Below, one piece after another: positions 54,281 through 63,296 of a stretch of 64,000 nucleotides of DNA; position 1 is the first letter of the stretch, and the number at the start of each line of letters is the position of its first letter. Source of the stretch: Bacteroidota bacterium. Lineage in GTDB: Bacteria; Bacteroidota; Bacteroidia; Chitinophagales; Saprospiraceae. Where the stretch lies: contig JASBVF010000002.1 in assembly GCA_030147525.1 (NCBI GenBank), positions 1 through 64,000 of the forward strand. Direction: 5' to 3'. The position numbers and the translations under genes are program-made. The notes beneath the pieces are model-generated. The model had not been told where the DNA came from, ran no database searches, and worked only from the letters and a program-made list of their open reading frames with translations.

Positions 54281-54825
54281 ATAGTTTTCAATTGGTCATG
54301 ATGAATTACCTGCCAGGCCATTTTTATCAAAACAACCGAGACAAGTATATTGGCAGCATTGGCAATCAGCATGGACTGATGTGTTGCCAAGATAGTAAAA
54401 GTTACCAAAGAGCCCATGACGAAGGCAATACCGGCCCAGGCCGGAAAGTACCTAAGCTTTACCACGGCAGCACCAAACATCAGAATACCGATTACGGACA
54501 TCGCTCCGAATAACCTGAACGCCGGGTAAGCCTCCATCACCCCGGCAGGTCCGTCAAAGTCACCGGCTATCACGATTAATGGAACGGCTGCAAATGCCAG
54601 GTATCCGATGGACAGCAGGGCCGTTCCGGAAAAACTCAAGCTGTTTTTCCCTTTAGCCTGCCCCAAATGCAAACCCCAGATACCCACCGCCGCCAGTAAA
54701 TGAAAAAGTACTGTCAGCCATAAAATGACCGGGTTGTAACCACCATGCACGATTTCCAGTATTTCGGAGATGATCCAGCAGATAGCTCCGGCGATCATGA
54801 AAAAGGACAGTTTTTTCATTTTCAT
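54277..54825 (-). CDS. small integral membrane protein, family not recognised
   Basis: 182 residues with about six hydrophobic helices and short loops (for example WLTVLFHLLAAVGIWGLHLG, LLSIGYLAFAAVPLIVIAG), and no catalytic motif. Its TGA overlaps the TTG of the TPR-type sensor kinase by four bases, so it is coupled to that gene. It may act as a membrane partner or input of the kinase, which is an inference from gene order only. Confidence 0.7.
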   Translation of the reverse strand: MKMKKLSFFMIAGAICWIISEILEIVHGGYNPVILWLTVLFHLLAAVGIWGLHLGQAKGKNSLSFSGTALLSIGYLAFAAVPLIVIAGDFDGPAGVMEAYPAFRLFGAMSVIGILMFGAAVVKLRYFPAWAGIAFVMGSLVTFTILATHQSMLIANAANILVSVVLIKMAWQVIHHDQLKTI

Positions 54826-54841
54826 GTAGCTTTACTGTTTT

Positions 54842-54872
54842 AAAAAAGAGGAAGCAGCCAGTGCTGCCTCCA
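54842..54872 (-). terminator. intrinsic terminator after the cytochrome c gene
   Basis: On the - strand GGAGGCAGC pairs with GCTGCTTCC across ACTG, followed by a T-run. It separates the cytochrome gene from the membrane protein-kinase pair. Confidence 0.8.
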
Positions 54873-54931
54873 TTGTAGATTTGGTTTTTCGGTTGGAATT
54901 TTAACTCTTTCATGCTTCTTGTAAGTGAACA

Positions 54932-55813
54932 TCAGTCGAGTCCTGCCTGTACTGTCTCCACATCGTCCTCCAGCCTCGCTTTCAGGTAGGTGTAAACAGC
55001 GTCCACTTCTTCCGTGGTGAAATATTTAAAATGTTCCCTGGCCATTTTGCTCATTTCGCCAGCGTCCTTGCGAGTAGCGGCTTCTCCTGTTTTCAGGAAG
55101 TGGTGGAATTTTTCCCGGTCGTACAGGAAAATAATATTCAGGCCCGGCGCCTGCATCATTTCGCTTCCTTCCAGGTTTTCACCGTGGCAATGGGAGCAAA
55201 TGGTCGTTGTGAGGTACTCGCCATGAACAAGGGGATTGTTTTCAAAATCTGCAGATACCCGGGGCGCCTGGTGGTCCATTGCCATCTGCTCCGGCTCAAA
55301 TATTTTAAAGGCAAGAAAAGTACGGGCCATGATCTTCAGGTCCATTTCAGGCAGAGGCGGCTCATGCTGCTGGACTTCCAACGTGCGCAGGTAGGCGATG
55401 ATGTTCGCCACCGATTCGTCGGTCAGGTGATACTGCGACCGGGCGGGCATGACGAAGGCAATTTTACCATCCTTCCTGATCCCGTGCCGGATAACCCGGT
55501 ACAGCTCCGGGTCGGTGTACTCCCTTATTTTTTGGGTGATGTTGGCGGAAACGATGCGGCCAAATTTGTCGTCTTCGTGCATAATCTTGCCTTCCAGGTG
55601 CTCCCCGTGGCAGCCATTGCAATGTAGCAGACGTACCTGCCGCAGGCCTTCAGCAATGGAGGCGCTGTCCGTCGGAACGGTGATTTCCGTGAGGGGAATA
55701 TCGTACGTTTTATTAAAAATGTAATACGATCTTCCGTAGATAAAACTAAGGGTCAAAAGGACGAGAGCGGCGAGGGTCATGCCCGTCCATTTCAGGATTT
55801 TGATTGCTTTCAT
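54932..55813 (-). CDS. membrane-anchored diheme c-type cytochrome
   Basis: Electron-transfer protein anchored by an N-terminal helix (about residues 8-28). It has two haem c sites, Cys65-x2-Cys68-His69 (CNGCH) and Cys206-x2-Cys209-His210 (CSHCH). Candidate axial methionines are in VMPAR near 122 and in the second domain. ATG at 55813 is preferred to upstream starts because it directly precedes the anchor helix. Promoter/operator C lies upstream and matches those of the receptor and the MACPF-dioxygenase operon. It may feed electrons from an oxidation coupled to those genes (inference). Confidence 0.88.
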   Translation of the reverse strand: MKAIKILKWTGMTLAALVLLTLSFIYGRSYYIFNKTYDIPLTEITVPTDSASIAEGLRQVRLLHCNGCHGEHLEGKIMHEDDKFGRIVSANITQKIREYTDPELYRVIRHGIRKDGKIAFVMPARSQYHLTDESVANIIAYLRTLEVQQHEPPLPEMDLKIMARTFLAFKIFEPEQMAMDHQAPRVSADFENNPLVHGEYLTTTICSHCHGENLEGSEMMQAPGLNIIFLYDREKFHHFLKTGEAATRKDAGEMSKMAREHFKYFTTEEVDAVYTYLKARLEDDVETVQAGLD

Positions 55814-55870
55814 TTGATTTTGGTATTTTAAAAATGAATGTGAAAGATGCTCCGTAGTAAATGGGTAATG

Positions 55871-55936
55871 CAAAGGTCCGGGTAAAATGATTGAACCTAC
55901 CCGCACTTATTTTGCAAATGGTAGCACTTATTCTGC
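55871..55936 (-). promoter_or_regulatory. operator/promoter C: -7-like box plus two 13-nt half-sites 21 nt apart
   Basis: On the - strand the -7-like box is GACCTTTG (55871-55878). On the + strand the half-sites read GCACTTATTTTGC (55903-55915) and GCACTTATTCTGC (55924-55936), 12 of 13 identical. This is the clearest example of the direct repeat. It lies between the cytochrome gene and the divergent permease gene. Confidence 0.75.
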
Positions 55937-56013
55937 GATCCCTTATTTTTCAGCCATTTTAAATGAATAATAAACGGGAAACCCTACTTTTAACCTTCAC
56001 AAATCCACCAACA

Positions 56014-57336
56014 ATGCCACCTCCCGCACAAAACGAAGATCAACTCCAACGCACCCTCGGCCCGCTCATGCTCTGGGGCCTAGGCGTCGGTTACGTCATT
56101 TCAGGTATGTATTTCGGCTGGAACCTGGGCCTGGAAAAAGGCGGAACGCTCGGTCTCGCCGTCGCCACGTTTTTCATCATCGTCATGTACCTCACCTTCA
56201 CGTTCAGCTACACGGAACTGGCCTGCGCCATCCCCAAAGCGGGCGGCGCCTTCGACTACGCCGTGCGGGCGCTGGGGCGTGACTGGGGCTTCCTCGGCGG
56301 CATGGCGCAGAACATCGAGTTCATCTTTGCGCCGCCGGCCATCGCCTTCGCCATCGGGGCGTACCTGAATATTTTCATGCCGGGTGTACCGGTGCTGGCC
56401 ATTGCCGTTTTAGCGTACCTCGTTTTTACCTTGTTAAATATTCGTGGGGTAAAAGTGGCGGCCTCGTTCGAGCTGATCGTTACCATCATCGCCGTGATGG
56501 AACTGCTGATCTTCGCCGGGGCGGCGCTGCCAGCCTTCGAGTTTTCGAATCTTGAAAAAAACGCCCTGCCGAACGGCTGGGGCGGAGCATTTGCGGCCAT
56601 CCCGTTCGCCATCTGGTTTTTCCTGGCCATCGAGGGCGTCGCCAACGTGGCGGAGGAGACCGTCAACCCGCAGCGCAACGTGCTCATTGGTTTTGGCTCC
56701 GCAATTTTGACCCTGGTCGTGCTGTGCCTGCTGACCTTTGCCTCCTCCGTCGGCATTGCAGGCTGGGAGGCGGTGGTGTATGATGCCTCCGGCAATGCGT
56801 CCGACTCGCCGCTGCCGCTGGCGATGGCACAGCGGTTCGGCGAAAGCCATGTGCTCTACACGCTGGTCACTTCCATCGGGCTGTTCGGGCTGGTGGCATC
56901 GTTTCACGGCATCATCCTGGCAGCGGGAAGGTCGACGTTCGAGTTCGGGCGGGTCGGTTTTGCTCCACCCATGCTGGGCAAGGTGAACCGGCGTTTCAAA
57001 ACGCCCGCAAACGCTTTGTTGGTCAACATGGCGATCGGCATTCTGGCATTGTTTACGGGTAAAACGGGCGAGATCATCACCATTGCCTGCTTTGGGGCTC
57101 TGACGCTGTACATCGTTTCGATGATTTCGCTTTTGGTGCTTCGCAAAAAAGAACCGGAACTGGAGCGGCCCTTCCGGGTGCCCATGTACCCGGTGTTTCC
57201 GGTCGTGGCGCTGGTCATCGCCTGCGTGGCATTCGTGGCGATGACGGTGTACAATCCGTTGCTGGCTGCGATTTATTTCGGAATATTGCTGGTGATGTAT
57301 GTTTGGTTTAGGGTGATGACGAAGGGGAAAGACTAA
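56014..57336 (+). CDS. APC-family permease, ethanolamine-permease type
   Basis: Inner-membrane amino-acid/polyamine/organocation transporter with 12 predicted helices. The N-terminal helix LWGLGVGYVISGMYFGWNLG and the EETVNPQRNV loop are typical of ethanolamine permeases. ATG at 56014 (MPPPAQNED) is likely; the frame also allows 55963, but that adds an unconserved segment. The glutamine-synthetase-like gene starts 25 bp later, so the two form a unit. Ethanolamine or a similar amine is the probable substrate. Confidence 0.85.
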   Translation: MPPPAQNEDQLQRTLGPLMLWGLGVGYVISGMYFGWNLGLEKGGTLGLAVATFFIIVMYLTFTFSYTELACAIPKAGGAFDYAVRALGRDWGFLGGMAQNIEFIFAPPAIAFAIGAYLNIFMPGVPVLAIAVLAYLVFTLLNIRGVKVAASFELIVTIIAVMELLIFAGAALPAFEFSNLEKNALPNGWGGAFAAIPFAIWFFLAIEGVANVAEETVNPQRNVLIGFGSAILTLVVLCLLTFASSVGIAGWEAVVYDASGNASDSPLPLAMAQRFGESHVLYTLVTSIGLFGLVASFHGIILAAGRSTFEFGRVGFAPPMLGKVNRRFKTPANALLVNMAIGILALFTGKTGEIITIACFGALTLYIVSMISLLVLRKKEPELERPFRVPMYPVFPVVALVIACVAFVAMTVYNPLLAAIYFGILLVMYVWFRVMTKGKD

Positions 57337-57361
57337 ATCAATGCAATGAAATAACTGTAAC

Positions 57362-58735
57362 ATGAAAACGAAAGGCTTACTAACCCTCCAACACCTCAAA
57401 GAAAAAGTCGAAATGGACAACATCGAGACCGTCATCCTCGCCTTCACCGACCACTACGGCCGGCTGGTGGGCAAGCGTTTCGATGCCGAATTTTTCCTCG
57501 AAACCGCCGAAGACGGCACCCACGGCTGCGACTACCTCCTCACCACCGACATGGAAATGGAACCCGTGCCCGGCTACCAGTTCGCCAACTGGGAACTCGG
57601 TTACGGCGACTTTCACCTCGTGCCCGACCTGGCCACGCTGCGGGAAGCGACCTGGCTCGACAAAACCGCCATTGTCCTCTGCGACGTGGTGGATGATAAA
57701 ACACACGGGCACGTGGCTGAAGCCCCACGCTCCATTTTGCGCAAGCAAATCGAACAGGCACGGGCGGCCGGTTTTGAGACCTTCGCCGCCTCCGAGTTGG
57801 AGTATTACACTTTTGAAAACAGCTACCGGGAGGCTTTCCAGCAGCATTTTCAGGATCTGACACCCACGGGCTGGTACCTTGAAGATTACCACATTTTGCA
57901 GGGCACCCGCATCGAGCCGTTCACGGCGGCGGCCCGGCGGCATTTGAAAAACTCCGGTATCCCGGTGGAAAACTCCAAGGGCGAGTGGGGCCTCGGCCAG
58001 CACGAACTCAACGTTCGCTACGCCGAAGCGCTGGACATGGCCGACCGCCATGTTTTATTCAAACAATGCCTGAAGGAAGTGGCGGATGCGATGGGTATGT
58101 CCGTGACTTTCATGGCCAAATTTGCCACGGATCAGGCCGGTTCGAGCTGCCACATTCACCTTAGCCTGTGGAAGGACGGCAAAAACGCCTTCCCCGGCGA
58201 CCAAAAATTCGGGCCAGTGGAGGGCTCGGATATTTTCCGCTGGTTCCTCGGCGGCTGGATCGCCCACGTGCCGGACGTGATGCCGTTTTACGCTCCCACC
58301 GTCAACTCGTACAAGCGCTACGTGGACGCCTCCTGGGCGCCGACCCGCCTGGCCTGGAGCTACGACAACCGCACGGCGGGCTTCCGGGTGGTGGGCGAAG
58401 GGCAGAGCCTGCGCATCGAATGCCGCATTCCCGGCGCCGACTGCAATCCGTACCTGGCCTTTGCGGCGTCGCTGGCGTCGGGGTTGGATGGTATCAAAAA
58501 CCAGATCGAGCCGCCGGAAATTTTTGTGGGCGATATTTACGCTGCAAAGGATTTGCCGAGGGTGCCGTACACGCTGGGCGAGGCGGTGGCGAAATTTGAG
58601 TCGAGCGATTTCACGAAAAAAGCTTTCGGTGAAAAAGTAGTGGAACACTACGCCCATTTTTACAGAAAAGAACAGGAGGCGTACAACCAGTCGGTGACGG
58701 ACTGGGAGCGGAGGCGGTATTTTGAGCGGATTTGA
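57362..58735 (+). CDS. glutamine-synthetase-like gamma-glutamyl-amine ligase
   Basis: Type I GS fold of 457 residues, likely joining glutamate to an amine with ATP rather than making glutamine. Visible features are the beta-grasp N-domain (FTDHYGRLVGKRF), the metal-binding AASELEYYTF, GQHELNVRYA, the phosphate-binding KFATDQAGSSCHIHLSLW block (split about residues 239-256), NSYKRYVDASWAPT and the RIECRIPGADCNPYLAFAA segment. No adenylylation Tyr of GlnA is seen. Pairing with an ethanolamine permease points to gamma-glutamyl-ethanolamide synthesis, as for actinobacterial GlnA4-type enzymes (inference). Confidence 0.85.
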   Translation: MKTKGLLTLQHLKEKVEMDNIETVILAFTDHYGRLVGKRFDAEFFLETAEDGTHGCDYLLTTDMEMEPVPGYQFANWELGYGDFHLVPDLATLREATWLDKTAIVLCDVVDDKTHGHVAEAPRSILRKQIEQARAAGFETFAASELEYYTFENSYREAFQQHFQDLTPTGWYLEDYHILQGTRIEPFTAAARRHLKNSGIPVENSKGEWGLGQHELNVRYAEALDMADRHVLFKQCLKEVADAMGMSVTFMAKFATDQAGSSCHIHLSLWKDGKNAFPGDQKFGPVEGSDIFRWFLGGWIAHVPDVMPFYAPTVNSYKRYVDASWAPTRLAWSYDNRTAGFRVVGEGQSLRIECRIPGADCNPYLAFAASLASGLDGIKNQIEPPEIFVGDIYAAKDLPRVPYTLGEAVAKFESSDFTKKAFGEKVVEHYAHFYRKEQEAYNQSVTDWERRRYFERI

Positions 58736-58741
58736 GGTTTT

Positions 58742-59563
58742 TCAATCTGGCTCCGGAGGCCGTTTCAGCCGCATTGAAACGCCCAATTCGATGGCCGGAT
58801 AGGCAAATTGTTTGGAGAAGGAGCCTTCCAGCGTTTGAGTATCGCTTTTGAAAGCGAATTTTTCCGCTATGATGGGCCGCTTTTTGGTGTAAGTGCCCAT
58901 GACTCCGAGATGAGCAATGAACCGGCGCCCCAGCCGGTGATGAAAACGGAGTAAAAGTTCCGGCGCTAAAATCAAAGTTTTTTCCGGATTGACGTAAAAC
59001 TCCGTCTCCGGGATGAAGGTCGTGCTTCCCGTATTGCTGATGACGAAAAAACCTTGCTGAGACGGCCCGGAAGGCGGAAAGTAAATGGCTCCAAGCCCTG
59101 CGCCTATCGACAAAAAGCGCCTTTTTTCAGGATTCGTAAAAAACTCGCCACCCGCACGGGTGCCGAGATAAGTTTTACTACCTGTCACCTCAATCATTCT
59201 TGAAAACGGACTTCCGAATTCCGGAGTAACATTCATCGTGTACCCGTGCGGGAGCGCTCCAATCACGCCTCCAGCGTAGAAGCCGAAGTTTTGGCTCAGC
59301 CGTCTGACGAACGTCAAACCACCTTCCACGCCCGTTAAAGCATTGCCCGTCAGGTCCACTTCACCGCCGGCCGGGTATTGCCGCTGCACGGATATCGCAG
59401 GTGAAAAAGTGTAGCGCAGAAACAACTCAAGACGCTGATCAGCCGGGACATTCCGGTGCTGGTGTTTTTTGTCTGTCTGACTGGAGGCCGGTGAAGTTTT
59501 TTGACCAAAAAGAAAAACAGAAGGAAGGATGGTCAGAAGAAAAAACGTGCAAAATTGCTTCAT
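58742..59563 (-). CDS. predicted outer-membrane beta-barrel protein, unknown function
   Basis: From ATG 59563 there is a signal peptide (MKQFCTFFLLTILPSVFLFG), then a roughly 250-residue domain of alternating amphipathic strands (LELFLRYTFSPAISV, FGFYAGGVIGALPHG, AIELGVSMRLKRP). This looks like a small outer-membrane barrel. No family motif is recognised. It is convergent with the glutamine-synthetase-like gene, with a 6-bp gap. Confidence 0.7.
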   Translation of the reverse strand: MKQFCTFFLLTILPSVFLFGQKTSPASSQTDKKHQHRNVPADQRLELFLRYTFSPAISVQRQYPAGGEVDLTGNALTGVEGGLTFVRRLSQNFGFYAGGVIGALPHGYTMNVTPEFGSPFSRMIEVTGSKTYLGTRAGGEFFTNPEKRRFLSIGAGLGAIYFPPSGPSQQGFFVISNTGSTTFIPETEFYVNPEKTLILAPELLLRFHHRLGRRFIAHLGVMGTYTKKRPIIAEKFAFKSDTQTLEGSFSKQFAYPAIELGVSMRLKRPPEPD

Positions 59564-59706
59564 CGAACGGGTGTTTTTGCTGATCAAAACTCAAAGATGA
59601 ATCTGCAAATTTCATCCAGATAGACATTAACACCAAAGTATTTGTCACTTACCCATCAATTATCTGATTAGCAAAACAATCCGGCTAACTGGCTGGTTAA
59701 AACAAC

Positions 59707-59714
59707 TATCTTTG
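59707..59714 (+). promoter_or_regulatory. -7 box of the LVIVD/PKD protein gene
   Basis: TATCTTTG matches TAnnTTTG exactly. With transcription starting near 59721 the leader to the ATG at 59790 is about 70 nt. This also shows that the longer frame starting at 59712 cannot be the true start. Confidence 0.6.
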
Positions 59715-59789
59715 CCAGCCTTTTTTACACTGGCTATCTCAGTTAACCGCTTCACCTTCAGAAAATTTATCAAACTAATCATTCCCTTT

Positions 59790-62700
59790 ATGAAAAGATT
59801 GTTCATCACACTATCGCTCGCCTGTTTGAGCATTTTAGCCATCGCTCAGCTCAATATGACGCTGCTTGACCAACTTGATTATACCCAGAACACCAACGAT
59901 ATCTGGGGTTGGGTTGACCCGGATGATGGAACCGAGTACGCTATCGTCGGTACCGTTACCGGTGTCTCCGTCGTCAGCCTCGCCGACCCTGAAAATATCG
60001 TCGAAGTAGCGTTCCTCCCCGGCGCCAGTTCTACCTGGAGAGATATGAAAACCTGGGGAAATTATGCTTACGTAACCAACGAATCTAGCGGCGGCCTGAT
60101 GGTCATCGACCTCACCGACGCCCCCAACAATATCACAGCGACTAACTGGACTCCCAACATTCCGGGACTCGGCACGCTGAACTCTGCTCATAATATTTAC
60201 ATTGACGAATTCGGTTACGCCTACCTCGCCGGTGCAAACCTGAACAGCGGCGGCATGCTGATCATCGACGTTTTCACTACGCCGGGTTCGCCACAGTTTG
60301 TGGCTGCTGCACCCCCGGTGTATGCCCACGACGTGTACGTTCGGGATAATAAAATGTATGCCTCCGAGATTTACCTGGGCCGCCTGGGTATCTACGATGT
60401 TTCCGATAAAATGAACATCCCCCTGCTGGCAACGCAGCAGACACCGTTCAACTTCACCCACAACGCATGGTTGAACGACGCCGGCACCGTGGTTTTCACC
60501 ACAGATGAAAAAGCCAACGCCCCTGTTGCAGCCTACGACATTTCAGATCTGGACAACATCATTGAATTGGATCAATTCAAGCCTGTTGCCACCCTCAACG
60601 CCAACGTCATTCCCCACAACGTGCACGTATGGGAAGACTGGCTGATCATTTCTTACTACACCGACGGCGGCATCATCGTGGATGCTTCCAAGCCTGACAA
60701 CCTCATCGAGGTGGGCAACTGGGACACGTTCCTCGGCGGCAACGGCGGTTTCAGCGGCGCCTGGGGCGCTTACCCGTACCTGCCCAGCGGTTTGGTGTTG
60801 CTGACGGATATCGGCAATGGCCTCTACGTTTGCGGAGCTGACTATGTGCGTGCCTGCTGGCTGGAAGGAAAGGTGACAAGCTCGGCTACCGGCCTGCCTA
60901 TTTTGGGCGCTAATGTCCACATCGAAAGCACGCAAGCCAACATTGGCACAACCAACGCCACTGGTGATTACAAAACCGGACAGGCAATTCCGGGCGTCTT
61001 CGACGTTGTTTTCTCGGCGGTTGGTTTTCATCCTAAAACCGTACAGGCCACCCTCGAAAATGGCGAGCTGACCATCCTCAATGTACAGTTAGACCCGATT
61101 TCGTCCATTACCATTTCCGGCCAGACGGTAAAAACAAGCAACGGTACGCCGGTCGCAGGCGCAAAAATATTTTTGCAGGGCACCCAAACAAACTACCAGG
61201 CTACCACTGACGCAAGCGGAAACTTCAGCTTCCCCGGCGTATTCGGCGGCACCTACACACTCTACGCCGGCGCATGGGGCTACCTCCATGAGGTTATCAG
61301 CAATTTTGTGGTAAACGGAAGTACGCAACCGGTTATCATCACCCTCGATAAAGGTTTCCAGGATGATTTCATCCTCGATCTTGGCTGGACAGAAACGCAT
61401 ACTGCCGCAACCGGCGCATGGGAGCGTGGCGTGCCCGTGGGCACTGTGTACCAGGGCTCACAGGCCAACCCGGGAGAAGATGTGAGCGATGACATCGGCG
61501 ACCAGTGTTACGTAACAGGCAACGGCGGCGGTGGTGCCGGCGACGATGACGTGGACAACGGTGTGGTGACGCTTACCTCCCCGGTGATGGACCTGACGAC
61601 GTTCAATGAACCCATTTTAAAATACCGCACCTGGTTTTTCAATGCCGGTGGCGCCGGTACGCCCAACGACGCACTGGAAGTTCGTATCACCAACGGTACA
61701 GATGTGGTAGTACTCGAAACCATCACTGAATCGCAGGGAGCCTGGAGGCCGGTGGCAGAATATAACCTCTCTGGCCTCATCACGATCACGAACAACATGC
61801 GGGTTATTTTTGAAACAAGCGACCTCCCCGGCTCCGGCCACCTCGTGGAAGCAGCTGTAGACGCATTCCTGGTGGAAGATCTTTTCACTTATCCGCCGTT
61901 TTCTGCTTCAGTAACGGATGGCTGCGCTCCCCTCATCGTTGACTTTGCGGATCTTTCTGACTCGACAGCAACCTGGGTGTGGACTTTTGAAGGCGGAACA
62001 CCGGCGACCTCTACCGAACAAAACCCCACCGTCACTTTTGAAAATGCCGGTACGTTCGACGTAACCCTGAATGTGATAACTGCGGATGGCAATGCTTACA
62101 CTGTTAACCGTCCGAATTTCATCACGGTCAATTCGGCTCCGGCAGCTAATTTTGACTACGATGTTACGGGCGCAGTGGTGAATTTCACCAACCTCTCAAC
62201 AGGCGGTGGCGACTACTCCTGGACCTTTGGCGACGGCACCTCTTCTTCCAGCCAAAACCCTTCCCACACCTTTCAGGAAACCGGCATATTCACCGTTTCA
62301 TTAACAGCAACCAATGAGTGCGGCACAGCTTCCTTTACGCAGGATGTTTTGATTCTTGACATTCCGCCAACAGCTAATTTCAATGTAAGCACTTCCGCCG
62401 GTTGTACTCCATTGACAGTTCAGTTCACCGATATCTCAGCCGGCAGCCCCGACACCTGGGCATGGCAGTTCCCCGGAGGTACGCCCGCTACTTCCACCGA
62501 ACAAAACCCGTCGGTAACCTACACGCAGGCAGGCACCTTCAGCGTGCAGCTGACCGTTTCAAACGGCGCAGGCCAAAGTCAGGTAACGCAGAGCCAGTTC
62601 ATCGAAGTGGGAGTAGGACCGGTTGCACTTTTTGAAGCTGACGTCAATGGTAACATTGTTACCCTATCCAATAACTCGACTGATGCAACGAACTTCGAAT

Positions 62701-63119
62701 GGAGTTTTGGCGATGGTACAACCAGCACAGAAGCAAGCCCGGTTCACACCTACACCGCTCCCGGCGACTACGAAATCACGCTGACAGCGACCAATGCTTG
62801 CGGCTTTGCCGCCTTCACGCAAACGGTCAGCATCCAGGTTTCTTCGACTGTGGACCTGGATGAAACCAGTTACACACTGACTGCTGCACCCAACCCGTTC
62901 AGCGGCCAGGTTTTGGTTCAGTATGAACTGCGTAAAAACTTCAGCCAGGCGAATCTTTTGGTTTTCAATGTTTTGGGCAAACAGGTGAGCAACGTGAACA
63001 TCGGGGCTGCCCGTGGCACTGTTCAACTGGGAGACGCCATCACGGAGAGTGGCATTTACTTCGTTCACCTCGTGGTGGATGGCAAGGCCGGTAAGGCTTT
63101 CCGTTTAGTGAAAATCTGA
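59790..63119 (+). CDS. large T9SS-exported multidomain protein: LVIVD propeller, regulatory-like, PKD x4
   Basis: 1109 residues from ATG 59790, which starts the signal peptide (MKRLFITLSLACLSILAIAQ). An LVIVD-type propeller of the choice-of-anchor B kind covers about residues 25-360. Two carboxypeptidase-regulatory-like domains follow (about 365-520; LPILGANVHIESTQ, TPVAGAKIFLQGTQ), then a jelly-roll region (about 525-695) and four PKD domains (about 703-1025; WTFEGGTPATST, WTFGDGTSSSSQ, WQFPGGTPATST, WSFGDGTTSTEA). A T9SS type A tail (AAPNPFSGQVLV to RLVKI) ends it. It is likely a surface adhesin or glycan-binding protein; no catalytic site is evident. A strong terminator follows. Confidence 0.87.
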   Translation: MKRLFITLSLACLSILAIAQLNMTLLDQLDYTQNTNDIWGWVDPDDGTEYAIVGTVTGVSVVSLADPENIVEVAFLPGASSTWRDMKTWGNYAYVTNESSGGLMVIDLTDAPNNITATNWTPNIPGLGTLNSAHNIYIDEFGYAYLAGANLNSGGMLIIDVFTTPGSPQFVAAAPPVYAHDVYVRDNKMYASEIYLGRLGIYDVSDKMNIPLLATQQTPFNFTHNAWLNDAGTVVFTTDEKANAPVAAYDISDLDNIIELDQFKPVATLNANVIPHNVHVWEDWLIISYYTDGGIIVDASKPDNLIEVGNWDTFLGGNGGFSGAWGAYPYLPSGLVLLTDIGNGLYVCGADYVRACWLEGKVTSSATGLPILGANVHIESTQANIGTTNATGDYKTGQAIPGVFDVVFSAVGFHPKTVQATLENGELTILNVQLDPISSITISGQTVKTSNGTPVAGAKIFLQGTQTNYQATTDASGNFSFPGVFGGTYTLYAGAWGYLHEVISNFVVNGSTQPVIITLDKGFQDDFILDLGWTETHTAATGAWERGVPVGTVYQGSQANPGEDVSDDIGDQCYVTGNGGGGAGDDDVDNGVVTLTSPVMDLTTFNEPILKYRTWFFNAGGAGTPNDALEVRITNGTDVVVLETITESQGAWRPVAEYNLSGLITITNNMRVIFETSDLPGSGHLVEAAVDAFLVEDLFTYPPFSASVTDGCAPLIVDFADLSDSTATWVWTFEGGTPATSTEQNPTVTFENAGTFDVTLNVITADGNAYTVNRPNFITVNSAPAANFDYDVTGAVVNFTNLSTGGGDYSWTFGDGTSSSSQNPSHTFQETGIFTVSLTATNECGTASFTQDVLILDIPPTANFNVSTSAGCTPLTVQFTDISAGSPDTWAWQFPGGTPATSTEQNPSVTYTQAGTFSVQLTVSNGAGQSQVTQSQFIEVGVGPVALFEADVNGNIVTLSNNSTDATNFEWSFGDGTTSTEASPVHTYTAPGDYEITLTATNACGFAAFTQTVSIQVSSTVDLDETSYTLTAAPNPFSGQVLVQYELRKNFSQANLLVFNVLGKQVSNVNIGAARGTVQLGDAITESGIYFVHLVVDGKAGKAFRLVKI

Positions 63120-63141
63120 AACTGAGTTCTGTTTTCAGGCT

Positions 63142-63180
63142 AAAAAGCCGTCCCGGAGTGCGCTCCGGGACGGCTTTTTT
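63142..63180 (+). terminator. intrinsic terminator after the PKD protein
   Basis: Perfect 17-bp arms AAAAAGCCGTCCCGGAG (63142-63158) and its complement (63163-63179), with a TGCG loop and a T-run. Confidence 0.95.
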
Positions 63181-63296
63181 CGTATAGCCTTTCGTTTGTT
63201 TCGTCGAAGCCTGCTAAACCTTACCCCCCGGCAAGATGTTTGGGAATGTTGGTTACAGTTGTTATTTTACGATAATAAAAATCCACTCTTAAAAAT

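Noticed and set aside
57362-58735. Housekeeping glutamine synthetase
   Set aside because: Operon with an ethanolamine-type permease and absence of the GlnA adenylylation site point to a gamma-glutamyl-amine ligase.
59712-59789. N-terminal extension of the PKD protein
   Set aside because: Begins within the predicted -7 box TATCTTTG; the signal peptide starts at 59790.
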